NCBI GenBank assembly: GCA_016801845.1 | Contig: CM028931.1 | Coordinates: forward strand, 7,461,563-7,525,562 | Length of the DNA stretch: 64,000 bases | DNA from: Polydactylus sextarius | Taxonomy: Eukaryota; Chordata; Actinopteri; Polynemidae | Direction of reading: 5' to 3' | In this document: positions 1 to 21,200 of the stretch, in pieces | Numbering within the stretch: the stretch's first letter is position 1 | Layout: every line of letters starts with the position of its first letter | Notes under the pieces: model-generated | The model's database searches: none | What the model was told of the DNA's origin: nothing | What the model saw: the letters and a program-made list of their open reading frames with translations, nothing else | Made by a program: the position numbers and the translations under genes

Positions 1-420
1 GTTCCAGATCAGCAGATTCGTTAGCAGATTTTCCGCCTTCCTTCGGAACACCTTTCATCGCCATTTGTTAAAAAAGAAAACAAGATGTTAAACAAGATGA
101 CTGTAAACCAGTCTTTTTAATAAACTCTCGGTACACTTAATATGATATTGGTACTTGGGCCTCTATTCATACTACTGTCAGAGTGAAGTGATATTTTGAG
201 CTTTATTAGTGGCTAAAAATAACAATTAAGATACATTTGGCTGACTGCCCCACTTACTTTCATTGTTAATTATTTGGCTGTGAAAACAAAAGACGGTCAA
301 ACTCGATATTACTTCGACCAATGTAAAATATCTCTTGAGGGGGAGTTTGACTCGTATTTGTGGTGGAATAGACCCCGGGTTCAAACTACTCCGGACCATC
401 ACTTCAACCACAACAACCTA
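1..420. repeat. Copy of fold-back interspersed repeat
   Basis: Positions about 185-365 match, base for base over long stretches, the repeat array at 58.8-60.5 kb. Shared text includes TTGGCTGACTGCCCC, AAAACAAAAGACGGTCAAAC and CTCTTGAGGGGGAGTTTGAC. The start (CCAGATCAGCAGATTC) matches the hairpin arm of that array. The outer end at about 335-365 matches, in inverted orientation, the outer end of the array near 58,805, which suggests terminal inverted repeats of a non-autonomous element. The copy may continue upstream of the window. It has no coding capacity. It lies in the last intron of trim9 if the exon at 1203 is right. Confidence 0.8.
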
Positions 421-1202
421 ACACGCTACAGTTTTCAACAGTAAATACAAAAAGCCAAAGTTCATATTCATTATCTTTGCAAACTTTAACTGTTTTCCCT
501 ACTGGGTTTTGATATACATTTATGTGGGTTTAAATACCTTAAGAGCTACACTGACAGGTTAAAATTCAATCAAGATATGTTATAAATGAGATAAAATATG
601 ATATTCTGCTGCAGAGACAAATTTCTAACCTGAAAAAAATATATTGCACATTATAAAAGTATCCAAAAATAACATAATAGTGTTATATTTAAAGAAAAAC
701 TGATTCCACAATGTCAGAACAGATGTGAAGATAAAGATCAGAATTTCCCATAATGCAACTCACTTGTGACTTTCATTTAGACCAAATACATGCTCTGATG
801 ATAACTTCTTCTCCCTTCTCTTCACTTAGATATTTTCAATAGCCTTAAATAAACCACATAGAGAATAATAACCGTTGATTGATCAACATTCAGACTCCCC
901 CTTTTATAACAGGCCCTGGCTCCTCACATAAGAAAAAAACTTTACCCTCCCTGAGGTTTTTACTCATAGACTGATAAATGCAGTTATTATTCATTAAAAT
1001 TGCTTTTCTGTGCTTTACCAATAAGGACTTGGAGGATTAAACCTCGAAAAGATGAAGCTTCAAAGACCGGTTAGTTTCTCCCAGATTGGTGTGTTGAATC
1101 TGGGGCGATGAGAGACAAGAATACTCACAGCTCAACAGCTCCACCTGCAGGCGGAAAAATAAATAACACTTTTTTTGTTAAACATAAACTGTTTTTCTGC
1201 AG

Positions 1203-1280
1203 GTCACACTCCACACTGGTCTACCTATCCCTGATTTCTACACGCCCGGAGAGGCAGATCCAACTGGCTCCGTGTGCTAA
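1203..1280 (+). CDS. trim9: trim9 last coding exon (partial gene), C-terminus of the SPRY domain
   Basis: A pyrimidine-rich tract ending in CTGCAG precedes an open frame reading VTLHTGLPIPDFYTPGEADP and five more residues, with a TAA stop at 1278-1280. VTLHTGLP-PDFY is the closing strand of the B30.2/SPRY domain of TRIM9, a brain-enriched E3 ubiquitin ligase with RING, B-box, coiled coil, COS, FN3 and SPRY domains that acts in axon guidance and exocytosis. Only these 25 residues are in the window; no earlier exon could be seen in 1-1200, so they lie upstream of it. The order trim9-pygl on the same strand fits the conserved 14q22 block. The tail after PDFY differs from the short human ending I remember, so it may be an isoform-specific terminus. 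TRIM67 is the close alternative by sequence, but synteny argues for trim9. Confidence 0.72.
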   Translation, partial: VTLHTGLPIPDFYTPGEADPTGSVC

Positions 1281-1597
1281 AGACTCACCTCCTAGTTCGG
1301 GTTCATCGTGCCGGTCAAAAACTATGATCCAACACCCTCCTCCTCTTCCTCCTTCCTCCTCCTCCTCCTCACCCCCGTGACTCTCTGTACCAGGCCTCAT
1401 CCAGCACTGAGCCATGCCTTTATCATGCCTAAACCTTGGACACACGGACCATCTGCAGAACTCTTGTCAAGACAGACGGTGCTTCGCCATCTGTTACCTG
1501 TAATTCAACGTGCTGAAGATGGTGAAAAATCATCCAGATCTCAAGCTGATGAACTTTGAATGTTCTAGATTTATGTACAGCGATCGTAAATAGGTCC

Positions 1598-1835
1598 TTA
1601 AAGGAGGAAAGTTTGACATTTTGGGGGCGGTCGGAGGAGACGATTGTTAGCTGACAGGCTAAGACTAGCATAAAAACTGGAAATAATTCAGAACATACCT
1701 CTACCAACACCTTTAAACATCACTTAATGATGAAGTTCTGGGCGGTCTTTATGCTAAGCTAAGCTAACTGGCTAATGATTTGTATTACAATGTATCTCGT
1801 TTTACGTTTCCCAAATTGTCAAGCAGTCCCTTTAA
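1598..1835. mobile_element. TTAA-flanked MITE
   Basis: The two ends are imperfect inverted repeats: TTAAAGGAGGAAAGTTTGAC on the left and, read in reverse complement, TTTAAAGGGACTGCTTGACA on the right. Each starts within a TTAA, which looks like the target duplication. The inside holds the GCTAAGCTAAGCTAACTGGC motif typical of a very common percomorph MITE. There is no open frame, so this is a non-autonomous element. It sits in the presumed trim9 3' UTR. Confidence 0.65.
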
Positions 1836-3059
1836 AGAAAGAAGGGTGTTTTTGTAAATGAGTCGATCCCCCGTCATCCCATCGACTTCCATCTCATTCT
1901 TCATCCTGATTACCCGTGTCTTTTTCAAAAAGGGCACATGCACACAAAAAAAAAAAAAAAAATACATCTTGTATATCTTTTCCCTTCCATCGCTCACGAA
2001 CATGAACCACAAGGGGGAGCTTGCTTGAGAGGTCGTCTCGGCTGCGTGCTGGTGTGAATGTGAGTGAGGTTTTTTTTTTTTTTTTTGGCGGATGGGTTGA
2101 GACCGAAACCTGGAACGAGAGCAATAGCACCGACTCGCCCGTCACCATCGCCGTCCGTGTAAATGAGATGCTTTTCTTAGTGGCTTAGCTCGTGTGAACC
2201 TTCTGTATCGTCTGTATAAAAAAAAAAAAAAAAGAAAAAAACAGCATCGACGTGGAATATGATACTGGAAGCCAAAACTGGAGCCGTTTTTGATTTAAAG
2301 TGTCATAAAAGCAGGAGATTTGGCGCATTAGCGTCGGTTAAAGATGATGACTTGTTTGAATAAGGTGCTACAGCAGCTCGCTTAGTTCTGGCTTTTTTTT
2401 TTTTTTTTTTTTTACTGTAGGTGACTCGACCCTGGTAGTTTTGTAATATTGTTACCGAAATGATTGCAAAGACGTGTATAGCTAAATAAGTTATTGATGT
2501 TTTTTTTCCAGAATGAGAATTCATCACCGTTCGGTTCGTTTTAACGTCCGGTTGTTACTAGAAGGAAGAAACTGAATCTTTTTGTCGCTTTAAAAAAAAA
2601 AAACGTAGTTTGTTTGGAATTTGTCGTTAAAATGGAGAGGCTTTTCGTTTCGGTTACCGTGACATCTAGTTTATGTCCTAAAAAGGCAACAGGAACGGCG
2701 ACGATGCTCTGGGATGTTTTCATGGTATCACACTTTGGGCAGCAGCCTCCTCAACAGGCAGCAGCAACAGTACTTTAAGCTAAATGCTAATGCTAACGCT
2801 AACACAACCTGCTCACAGTGACATGCTGGTAAAGAGCAGGTGTATTGTTTACTATATTCATTCAGTTAGCATGTTAGCATCTGCTAAACATTAACCCAAA
2901 GTACAGTTTGTACGCATTCGGTCATAAACCAAAGTAAATGAAAATGAATAAAAAGCAAAGGTTTTGCCAAAAACACGAATGTGTTTGCTAAATGTCATCA
3001 CTCTCCGTCTTAACGTTTATGACGTGTTTTACTCGCAACCATCAATGTGGATGTGATGG

Positions 3060-4060
3060 TGGCGCCAGTTGAAAAATCATTAGAATCCATCCTCTGAAAA
3101 CCATGAATGTTTGTAAAATGTCTGAGATATTTGAGAACATTTTCACTGGGCCATTGGCACCAGATGAAATGATGGTTATCATGAGAGGTTTTTAAGATTG
3201 ATCCTCTGAGAACCGTGAATGTGTCCACAAAATTTAGTCCCGACAGATCATTAGGATTTATCCTTTGGGAACTATGAATATCTATGTAAAATGTCATTAT
3301 AAATAGATACTTGATGTATACTGCATCATTAGGGGAGGATATCTGTTGTTGGCACCAATGAAATAATCTTGAATGGTCATTTAGGTTCATCCTCTGGGAA
3401 TCATGAATGTGTCCGCAAACTTTAGTTCCGAGCCATTTAATAGAAGCCTAGATATTTCAGTTCTTCAGCCACCACAGGAAATCAAAAGAGTCATGAAATA
3501 TTATTAGGATTCATCCTCTGGAGGCCATGAATGTCTGTACATAATGTTGTGCCAATCTATTTTGATAGATGTTTTGAAATGTTTCAGAGGATATTTAGCA
3601 AAGTTGACCTGCTTCTGACATGAGAGTAACTATTAAGAAACATGACAGATCATTAGGATTTATCTTCTGGGAACTATGAATATCTATGTAAAATATAATT
3701 GCAGATAGATACTTGATAAATTCTGCATTGATAGGAGAGAATATGCAACAGTTCTGATCTGGCATCAAAGGAAATAAGCTTCAATGGTCATTGGGGTTCA
3801 TCCTCTGCAAATCTTGAATGTGTCTGCAAAATTTAGTTCAGAGCAGCTTAATAGTTTTCAATTTCAGAGGACACACAACAATTTGAAGATGAATGTGAAG
3901 ATTTTTGAAATGTCATTAGGATTAATCCTCTGGGGGGTACGAATGTCTGTACACAATGTTGTACCAATCCACTTGATAGTTTGAAATTTGGTGCTAAAGA
4001 AAATCAGCTTAAAAGGTCTTAAGGATTTATCCTCTGGGGACCACAAACTAATACGTTTTG
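3060..4060. repeat. Degenerate tandem repeat with higher-order structure
   Basis: Nine variants of the core CATTAGGATT-ATCCTCTGG-AAC-ATGAATGT start near 3079, 3195, 3249, 3380, 3505, 3651, 3790, 3912 and 4018. Subtypes recur about 400 bp apart: the form ending AACTATGAATATCTATGT at about 3265 and 3675, the GTGTC-GCAAA-TTTAGTTC form at about 3410 and 3815, and the GTCTGTAC-TAATGTTGT form at about 3530 and 3940. So two larger blocks of about 400 bp are visible. The core is a repeat class widespread in percomorph genomes. A single diverged unit lies near 15,440 in pygl intron 14. Confidence 0.8.
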
Positions 4061-4789
4061 TTCTAACTCGTTCAAACTTGAAGTCATGGTGCTGCTACAG
4101 TAACAATCAGTGGATTTTAGTTTCGGTCTGGGGTTCATGAATTTCTTAGCAACACATTCAACAGTTTTTGCGCTAACCTTTGGACTTACCAAACGACTGA
4201 AACACGCTGCCGTCTTTAAAGCTACTCAGCTAGCATGGCTGACAGAAATGAAATGACATGTTAGCTGAGAGTTTAAGGAAACTGTTACCTGAAAATTGAC
4301 CCACTAGCGTCGCAGCCCTGAGACATAAAGTACGTATCTAGCATTTACATGAGGTGCTATCATGTGTCCGAGCTTCATGGGTGTGCCTTTTCCCCCCTTC
4401 TTCAATACCCAAAAGATTTATGAAACTTTCCTACGAACCAGATTCATTGCTTCAGCAGAGTCGACTGTAACATCTGTGATGCCTGACTTCACCTGCTGCT
4501 ACTTATTTTTTCTATTATATAAAAAAAGAAAAGAAAAAAGGGCAAAATTCTACAGTAAACATGTTTGTGATGGATATAATAACCACAGTCCTGGTATAGT
4601 CAGGTATAGCAAGGTGTGTTTTTTTTTTAAACTTTTTAAATTTTCTGATATTTTTTTTTTTTTTGTTTTTTTCCTCCTGGGATAATTCTGATTGTAAATC
4701 TTCTGGGTGGCTGAACAAAATGGCTGCACATGTTAAACTTAACAATTTCCACTATGATATGGGCATGTGTGCTTACGGTGATAAGCTAA

Positions 4790-5370
4790 GGGCCAGTCCC
4801 AAATTCTACCCCTTAGCCCTCACCACGCTTAAAACGAATGGGTATGAAAAATTTCCCAGCATGCACCAGCAGTTGTCAAAAAGAGTTGGCGATTTACTTA
4901 ATCAACTAATCAACACATTTAACTTATCAAGCTGACTTATCGCTAACCGATAATCAATGACGTTCGCTAACTTTAGCGTTAGCTAGCGATCGCTAGCTGC
5001 CGCTGAAATGTGGGATCAGCGTAAACGAACATCTCGTCATTTTTTTTTCGATCCGTCGCCAACTGGACCGGCTGAAACGCCATCTTTGTTCGTTTGTTTG
5101 TTGTCATTCGGTCGTCACGGAGATTTGTCGCGTCGTCTTTACTTGCCAACTGTCGGCGACTTCTGATGACGCGTAACGGGAAAGTAGGGGTGTCTGGTTT
5201 GCTAGGGGAATGTTTTCACCCCTACCCCCTCAATATTTTGTTTCGAGGGATGAGGGGGGTAGGGGTTAGAAAAGGGATAGGGGCATGAAAACGGGTAGGG
5301 GTAAGTAAAGGGATAGGGGTATGAAAAGGGATCAGGGTAGGGGTACAAAAAAGAGAAATGGGATTGGCCC
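4790..5370. mobile_element. PIF/Harbinger-like MITE in the trim9-pygl interval
   Basis: Left end GGGCCAGTCCCAAATTC and right end GAAATGGGATTGGCCC are inverted repeats, flanked on both sides by TAA (4787-4789 and 5371-5373). A 3-bp TWA target duplication with GG-starting ends is the mark of PIF/Harbinger elements. The right subterminal part holds many copies of the GGGGTA motif. It is about 580 bp with no transposase. A related copy lies at 15,558-16,135; both share TTTCCCAGCATGCACC and the AATCAACTAATCAA region. Confidence 0.75.
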
Positions 5371-6226
5371 TAAAATGCAGCACAGCTTCTTTTTTTTGTG
5401 CCACGAGCCCCAAATAAAAAAAATAAAATAAAAAAAAAACCTACATGGCTCATTTCCAAGACGAACCTTTTTTGATGCGGTCGTAATTACAATCACGACA
5501 AACAAGGCGCAAAAGCAGCCTCGTTCAGCCGCCGGGTCACTGAGCGCCGTCGGCCCTCTTTGACCCATTAACAGACAAGTGCAGCCATTATCAACAACCG
5601 TTACACAACCAGACTCAGATCGACGGAAAACAACCTCTAAATTCACTGAAAGAGTTTACGAAAGTTCTACTTTTTTTTTTGTTACTTTTCCACACTTTAG
5701 TGACATTAAAACAGACCTGGGGGGGGGGTGGGGGTATTTGAAGTTTGATCATAGAGCCTCGTCAAAACTTTTATGAATTATTAAAGTAAAGTAAAACACA
5801 CAGTCGCTGGGCGACACTGGGTGTTATATTTCCAAATGTACATACATATGCGCGTATGTGCGTGTGAATGAATGAGTGTGTGTGTGAGTGTGTGTTTCCT
5901 TCATTATAACCTCATTTTAACTCCAAAGTCATCCTTTTTTTCTTCTTCTTTTTTTTTTTTTTTTTTTTTTTTGCCCCGTTGAATGTCATCAATATTCGAT
6001 ATTATTAGTTACAGTGATACTGAAATACGTCTATGGAGAATTTTATGAATATGAAATGAAACATTGTTACTTCTATGATTTCAACACAGTATGATTATTA
6101 TGATTGTTACAATTATACATCTATCATGGACCATATTACTGCTATTATTATTATTATTATAATTATGATGACGATGATTTGAAGTGTAATATGAGGCTCT
6201 TGTGTTTTCTGTATGTGTGAATATTC

Positions 6227-6232
6227 AATAAA
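6227..6232 (+). promoter_or_regulatory. Candidate polyadenylation signal of trim9
   Basis: AATAAA lies in the context ATATTCAATAAATAGGTGTC, followed about 20 bases later by a GT-rich stretch (TTCTTGTGGTTTT). It is the last good signal on the plus strand before the pygl promoter, so it is the likely end of the trim9 transcript. Confidence 0.45.
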
Positions 6233-6250
6233 TAGGTGTCAACAAGGTTC

Positions 6251-7500
6251 TTGTGGTTTTATTTTATATGACACACGTCTCTCGTCTAATAAAGATGTAA
6301 AATGTTCAAAATAAATCACTGGAGTCGGTATTTAGATAGAATTAGTTGCACGTAGTAGTTACAGGTTTGAGTCTTACTTCCTGCTCCGTGAGTCTGGATT
6401 TAGCAAAATTTTTTTCCTCATTCTTTTGTGTCTTTTGTTCAAAAATATCTGTAGAATCTTGGCGGCTCGACGACATTATGTTTCCTGCTCTTCCTGTGCA
6501 GCTTCTACTTTGAAAAAAATGTAAAATTGACTAAACCAAGACAGCACGTAAGCGCGTAAGGTCAGATTTCGAACGGCTGTCAAAAATTCAGTTATTGGGA
6601 CAAAAATACGAAAATACACAAACAGCATCTAGACATCACAGAGATGTTGGTCGTTTGTTTTTTAAAAATAATTTATCGGCTCCATACGTGAAAAACTGAT
6701 GTTTAAAAATGAGTTTTTTTGCATCCTCTCCAATTGTTCGCTTTTTGCGAATCGAGAGCAAAATTCAAAATGTTGTAAAAAATTCAGCTTTTGAGATAAA
6801 ATTCCGATATTTTCCAAACGTCATCTACCGTGACTCCAAAATTTTTTGAAATTTTTTTAATGAACATTGAAAATGTATTTAGCGAGAATGTGCAAATATG
6901 TGTTTAAAATCCAGTTTGTGGTCAAACATTTTGATGAACCGTAGGCTCAATTTTTCGATCAATCAAAAATCTGTGTGGACAGATTGTGTAGGATGGTCTG
7001 AAGATGATCTGTAGCAAGTTTGTTGTCGATTGAGCACAAACTGTGGGAGGAGATATGTTTAATATGTTTTACAGTTTTTGAAAAAACAAAGTAGTGAACC
7101 TCATAATTTGCACAAGTTTAAATGTACAAACGTTTCTTCAGTATTGGGGCTGTATTTTGGTGAAAGTTGCAAATCTGTAGCACATATGGTTGATTTATTG
7201 TGAATTTTCAAAAATTTTGAACTTTAACGGCTTGCTGTAGCGCCATCATCAGGACTATTGAGCTGTTTTTACAACTGAGGCAACCTGGCATGGGACTGGA
7301 CCTTTGTGCAAAGTTTGGTCATTTTTCATGCACGGGAAGTAGGATTTCCTCGGAAGAATAACATCCAGGAAAACATTAAGCTGCCTGGACTTTAATGGAG
7401 TACATAAAAAAAAAGGCTTCTTGCAAAGTGGATCAGCTTTTTTTTTTTCCTCTTTATTTTGCTGATTCATTTTACCCTCTACCTTCTTCAAACCTGCTGA
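6251..7500. other. Intergenic DNA, probable interspersed repeat remnant
   Basis: No gene was seen. The AT-rich stretch 6470-7250 has phrases recurring in fish repeats (GATGGTCTGAAGATGATCTG, CAAGTTTGTTGTCGATTGAG) and no long open frame. It looks like a decayed mobile element, but I could not find its ends. Confidence 0.4.
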
Positions 7501-7677
7501 GTGTCTTCACGTAACAAACACCAAACGTGACCTGGAAATGCTAATAATTCCAGATTCAGCTGCGTCGATCTCTTCCTGCTTCACGTCTGCGGTGTTTGTG
7601 TTCACCCCCTGCTCAGCTGTGCAGCTCAGCAGAGGCCGGACGAAGGGAAACACCCTCCCCACCCCCTCCGCGCTCCA

Positions 7678-7701
7678 CCAATGAGCAGCACCAATGGGCG
7701 G
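7678..7701 (+). promoter_or_regulatory. Two CCAAT boxes and a GC box upstream of pygl
   Basis: CCAAT occurs at 7678-7682 and 7691-7695, the second running directly into GGGCGG at 7696-7701. The ATG of pygl is 130 bases further on. The arrangement is that of NF-Y and Sp1 sites in a promoter without a clear TATA box. Promoter use is inferred from position only. Confidence 0.4.
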
Positions 7702-7832
7702 AGACTGATGCATGAAAACTGCCACCTTGTTTCCTGTCAGCTCCACTTCCAGCCAGGGGCACCAACTCCTCCAACTAAAACAGGGACAAAATTTTCCTTC
7801 TCTCCCCGCCCCTCCCTCCCATTCCATTCAGC

Positions 7833-17830
<9,998 letters not shown>

Positions 17831-17972
17831 AGTTCTGAACGACTTGAAGAAAAAAAAAAAAAAAAAAAACGCCCGCCTTTGTGTTTTTACAACGTCGCTC
17901 TTCTGTGCCTTTTAAAACCCACGAGTGTTTCACCGAACGTTTCACCAACCAAACCTTCGTCTGTTACAGTTC

Positions 17973-17978
17973 AATAAA
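17973..17978 (+). promoter_or_regulatory. Polyadenylation signal, pygl
   Basis: AATAAA in GTTCAATAAATGTCAC, 143 bases after the pygl stop. A second AATAAA cluster occurs in the (TAA)n run at about 18,120-18,140. Confidence 0.6.
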
Positions 17979-18179
17979 TGTCACTTCCGAGTCGCTTTGT
18001 GGAGTGAAATCAAATATTTTCGCTGCAACGAGCGACAAAGACTTCTCTACTCTTCAGTGTCGTTTCAGGAAAGATGCGAAACTACTTCCATTGTCATCTC
18101 CTGTTTATCTGGTGTTGAAATAATAATAATAATAAATAAAAAAAAAAAACGTAACTATTATTGTGTTGTGTCAAGCGTT

Positions 18180-18185
18180 TTTATT
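18180..18185 (-). promoter_or_regulatory. Candidate polyadenylation signal, abhd12b
   Basis: TTTATT on the plus strand gives AATAAA on the minus strand, about 50 bases past the abhd12b stop. The pygl signal lies only about 200 bases away on the other strand, so the two transcripts end tail-to-tail and may overlap. Confidence 0.45.
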
Positions 18186-18231
18186 TCAGTTTTTTGAAGC
18201 GTATCCACTCATGTGCTTCCCTTGAGCCTCT

Positions 18232-21200
18232 TTACCGCCTCAGCTTCTGAAGAAATCTCCTTGAAACAGGAAGCAGATGGAAGAATATCAAATTAAGTGG
18301 GAACCTGATAAACGTAAGTATCAATTTATGGTAATTAGGAAATCATACATATTTAACCTGAACTATATCTGACTCTAACATGTTTGTTTTTTTTTTTTTT
18401 TTTGTTCTTTTTACATACCTCACCACGTCTGACAGGTTGGGATCTAAACAGATGTGACTGTGAGAGTATCCAAGATGAGCTTCGTATGAGATCATTTCCA
18501 CGTGAACGTCTGCGCTGTGTTTTTCCTGAGCCTGCAGTGAAATCTGGTGCAGCTGAAGATGGTAAGAAAAGATGGCAATTCAACAAACATCCGCCTTGAC
18601 GTAAACGAGAAAAGGCGTGAAATGAAACCCTGACGTACCTTCGCTCCCATGTGATAGGGAACGATGTTGTCGTCCTCCGCGTGCAGGATGAGAAGCGGAC
18701 TGGTCAAAGTTTTTAAACTGAAATAATAATCAGAGAGTTAGGAATGAGTTTCATTAAATATTAAACGAACACAAATCGTGCACCACTCCGGATATGATAT
18801 GAGAGATTAATTACAGTCTGTTCTGAAGCAATAAAGAAAGTAATTTTACTTACTTTTTATCGTTCGCAAATACGATGTTGTTCCTGTCCATTATGTTCCA
18901 GAGCAAACTCTCAAATCCCGGAAGGAACATGTAAATCTGGAAAAAAGGATGTCAAAATATGACTTCTCTGACCGCAGAGATAAGACATTTATATAGATTT
19001 AGATAAAATGAAACGTGATCGTACAAATATGGAGAATAAATCGTCTTTTTTTTTCCAGATTAGTAACAGAAGAGCAGATAAAATAGATATAAACTTCCCA
19101 CAATCCTTTAATTGAGTTTATATACAAGGTTGTGAGCAAAGATATGAAGATATGAGCTCTGTTGCATCAGGGATCTTTGATCAATATTAGATATTAGATG
19201 AACAGTTCAGTTCTTATTTCACATTTGATTTATTCTTTTAAAACAAGATGTCTGTGTTCCTGAGGATTGATAAACAACCCGAGGCGCCCCAGACAGGGAA
19301 AAAAAAAAAAAAAAAAAAAAAAACACGAAACACTTTCACCTTAGAGAGCGGGTGAAGGGTGACGACTTCTCCGATTCTTGTGAACGGACCCTCGAGGATT
19401 AAAGCATCGACGGCAGAACCTGGTGTTAGAGATGGAAATGATTCCAGCTGATTTGGTTACATTAAAAGTTGCTCTGACATTTTATATCAAAGCAAACTTA
19501 TTGATGGCTTCCGTGTTTAAATTTCAATCATACAGCACTGTTGTCACTTTAAAGTGTGACCTATGTGGATTTAGTAAAACATAAACCCACCTTGTTCTTG
19601 TAGCTTCACAGCAGCGTTGGTTACCACCCTGTGATTAAATTAAAAACAGTAGTTTTTTTTTTTTTTTTTTTTTTTTTACCCATGTGATTAATATATGTCC
19701 AGGACGGTTGATGTTATTGTTAAAAGTGTGTGAACAAAAAAAAACTGACCCGGATCCAAGCGAGTGTCCCCACAAACAGACGAAAGAGGATCTGCTCTGC
19801 TGCTTTACCCACTGGTACAGGTAGATGGCGTCACTGGTGAATCCAGCTTCACTCGGCTCCCCGCTGGAGTCTCCAAAACCTTCATGAAACACATCACAAC
19901 CTCAAGAAACTTAGGAATCAAACTGACATACAGCACTTTTATTACGTTAAATAAGAAAAATATTTAATGCTATAAATAAATAAGTGTGTGTATCTATACA
20001 GTCTTGAGAAGAAAAGAGGAAGAATTTCTGTTCTGATCTTCTGTAAAATGTAATTCTATGTAATCCATATTCCAACTGAGGAAAGAGTTAAAGGACATTT
20101 ATTCCCACCTGTCAGACTGCGATCATCAGGGTTAGTTAAGCCAGATAACTGAAAGAGACCCTGGGTATGTTGAACTCTGTTTGTAGTACAGGCCTCAGGT
20201 CTGGTTGTCCAAGCAAGTTCACCCCGAGAACAGACCACAACATTCTAAAAGAAGTCTCCAAAAACCCTAGAATGTCATGCCTCTACAATCAGAAAGAGAC
20301 TGCACAACTTTAACTTGCATGGGAGGTGTGCAAGGAGGAAACATCAAGGCCAGACTGAAGTTTGTAGACAAAGACCAGGACTTCTGGAATAATGTTCTTT
20401 GGACAGATGAGTTTAAAACTGAATTATTTGGACACATGTTTGGCGTAAACCAAATACAGCATTCCAGGAAAAGAACCTAATACTAACTGTGAAGCATGTA
20501 GGTGGAAGTGTCATGGTTTAGGGCTGCTTTGCTGCAGCAAGACCTGGCCTGCTCACCATCATAAAATCCACCCACTGTGATTTCTAGAGGGCGCTTGAGG
20601 AACACGTGAGACCATCTGTAAGAAAATTAAAGCTGAAGCTGGAAACATACCAGTAAATCCACCAAGGACTGGGTGAAAAACTAAGAAATGGAGGGTCCTG
20701 GAACAGCCAAATCAAAGCTGTGGGGTGACTTGAAACAGGCTGTACATGCAACAAGAGACCCCTCAAACAATTCACATCTGTAAGAATTCTGCTTTGAGGA
20801 GTGGGGCAAACTTTCCGCAGGTTGATGTCAAAGACTGGAAGATAGCATTAGATCTTTTAGAATTACATTTTACAGAAGATTTTGAAAAGTCTTTTCTTCA
20901 GTTTGAATTGTTTAGTGATATGACTTTAATCTCCCGGTATTGTTAAAATTGAGATAAAATATCCATATGTCCGAGAGTGCTACAAAAACACACAGGCATG
21001 AATGTATATGTATCTTTTGTTTACCTCTGTAGTCTGAAGATATGACATGATAATCTGCTGCACTTAAGACCTGCGACATAAAAAAAAAAAAATCTTCAAG
21101 TCAAAACCGAAAATTCACTGAAAATAAAACTAAAACTCCTCAGCACATAAAACTTTACCTTCACCAGCTGCAATCTGTGTTTTAAGGCCCTGCAGAAATG

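Larger units (their letters stand above)
1281..6250 (+). other. trim9: Probable trim9 3' UTR (repeat-rich, non-coding)
   Basis: No supported coding exon lies between the trim9 stop and the pygl start. The stretch has long T and A homopolymers (for example near 1948, 2071, 2220, 2395 and 5950), a TTAA-flanked MITE, a tandem repeat block and a Harbinger-like MITE. A clean AATAAA at 6227-6232 sits in low-repeat DNA and is the best end for a long brain-type 3' UTR. An earlier AATAAA at 2947-2952 would give a shorter form. The 3' UTR reading is inference; part of the stretch could be intergenic. Confidence 0.45.

Noticed and set aside
1308..1559. Further trim9 coding after 1280
   Set aside because: An in-frame TAA ends trim9 at 1280; the downstream frame is a CT-rich tract with no family match.
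18232..18440. Alternative abhd12b end using donor GTGAGG and C-terminus EISSEAEAVKRLKGST
   Set aside because: It keeps phase, but using GTATGT gives DVVRRFLQKLRR, which matches the conserved V-(R)-FL end of ABHD12-type proteins.
20277..20480. Functional transposase gene
   Set aside because: Only part of the Tc1 catalytic domain is present, with frameshifts and stops on either side; dead remnant.
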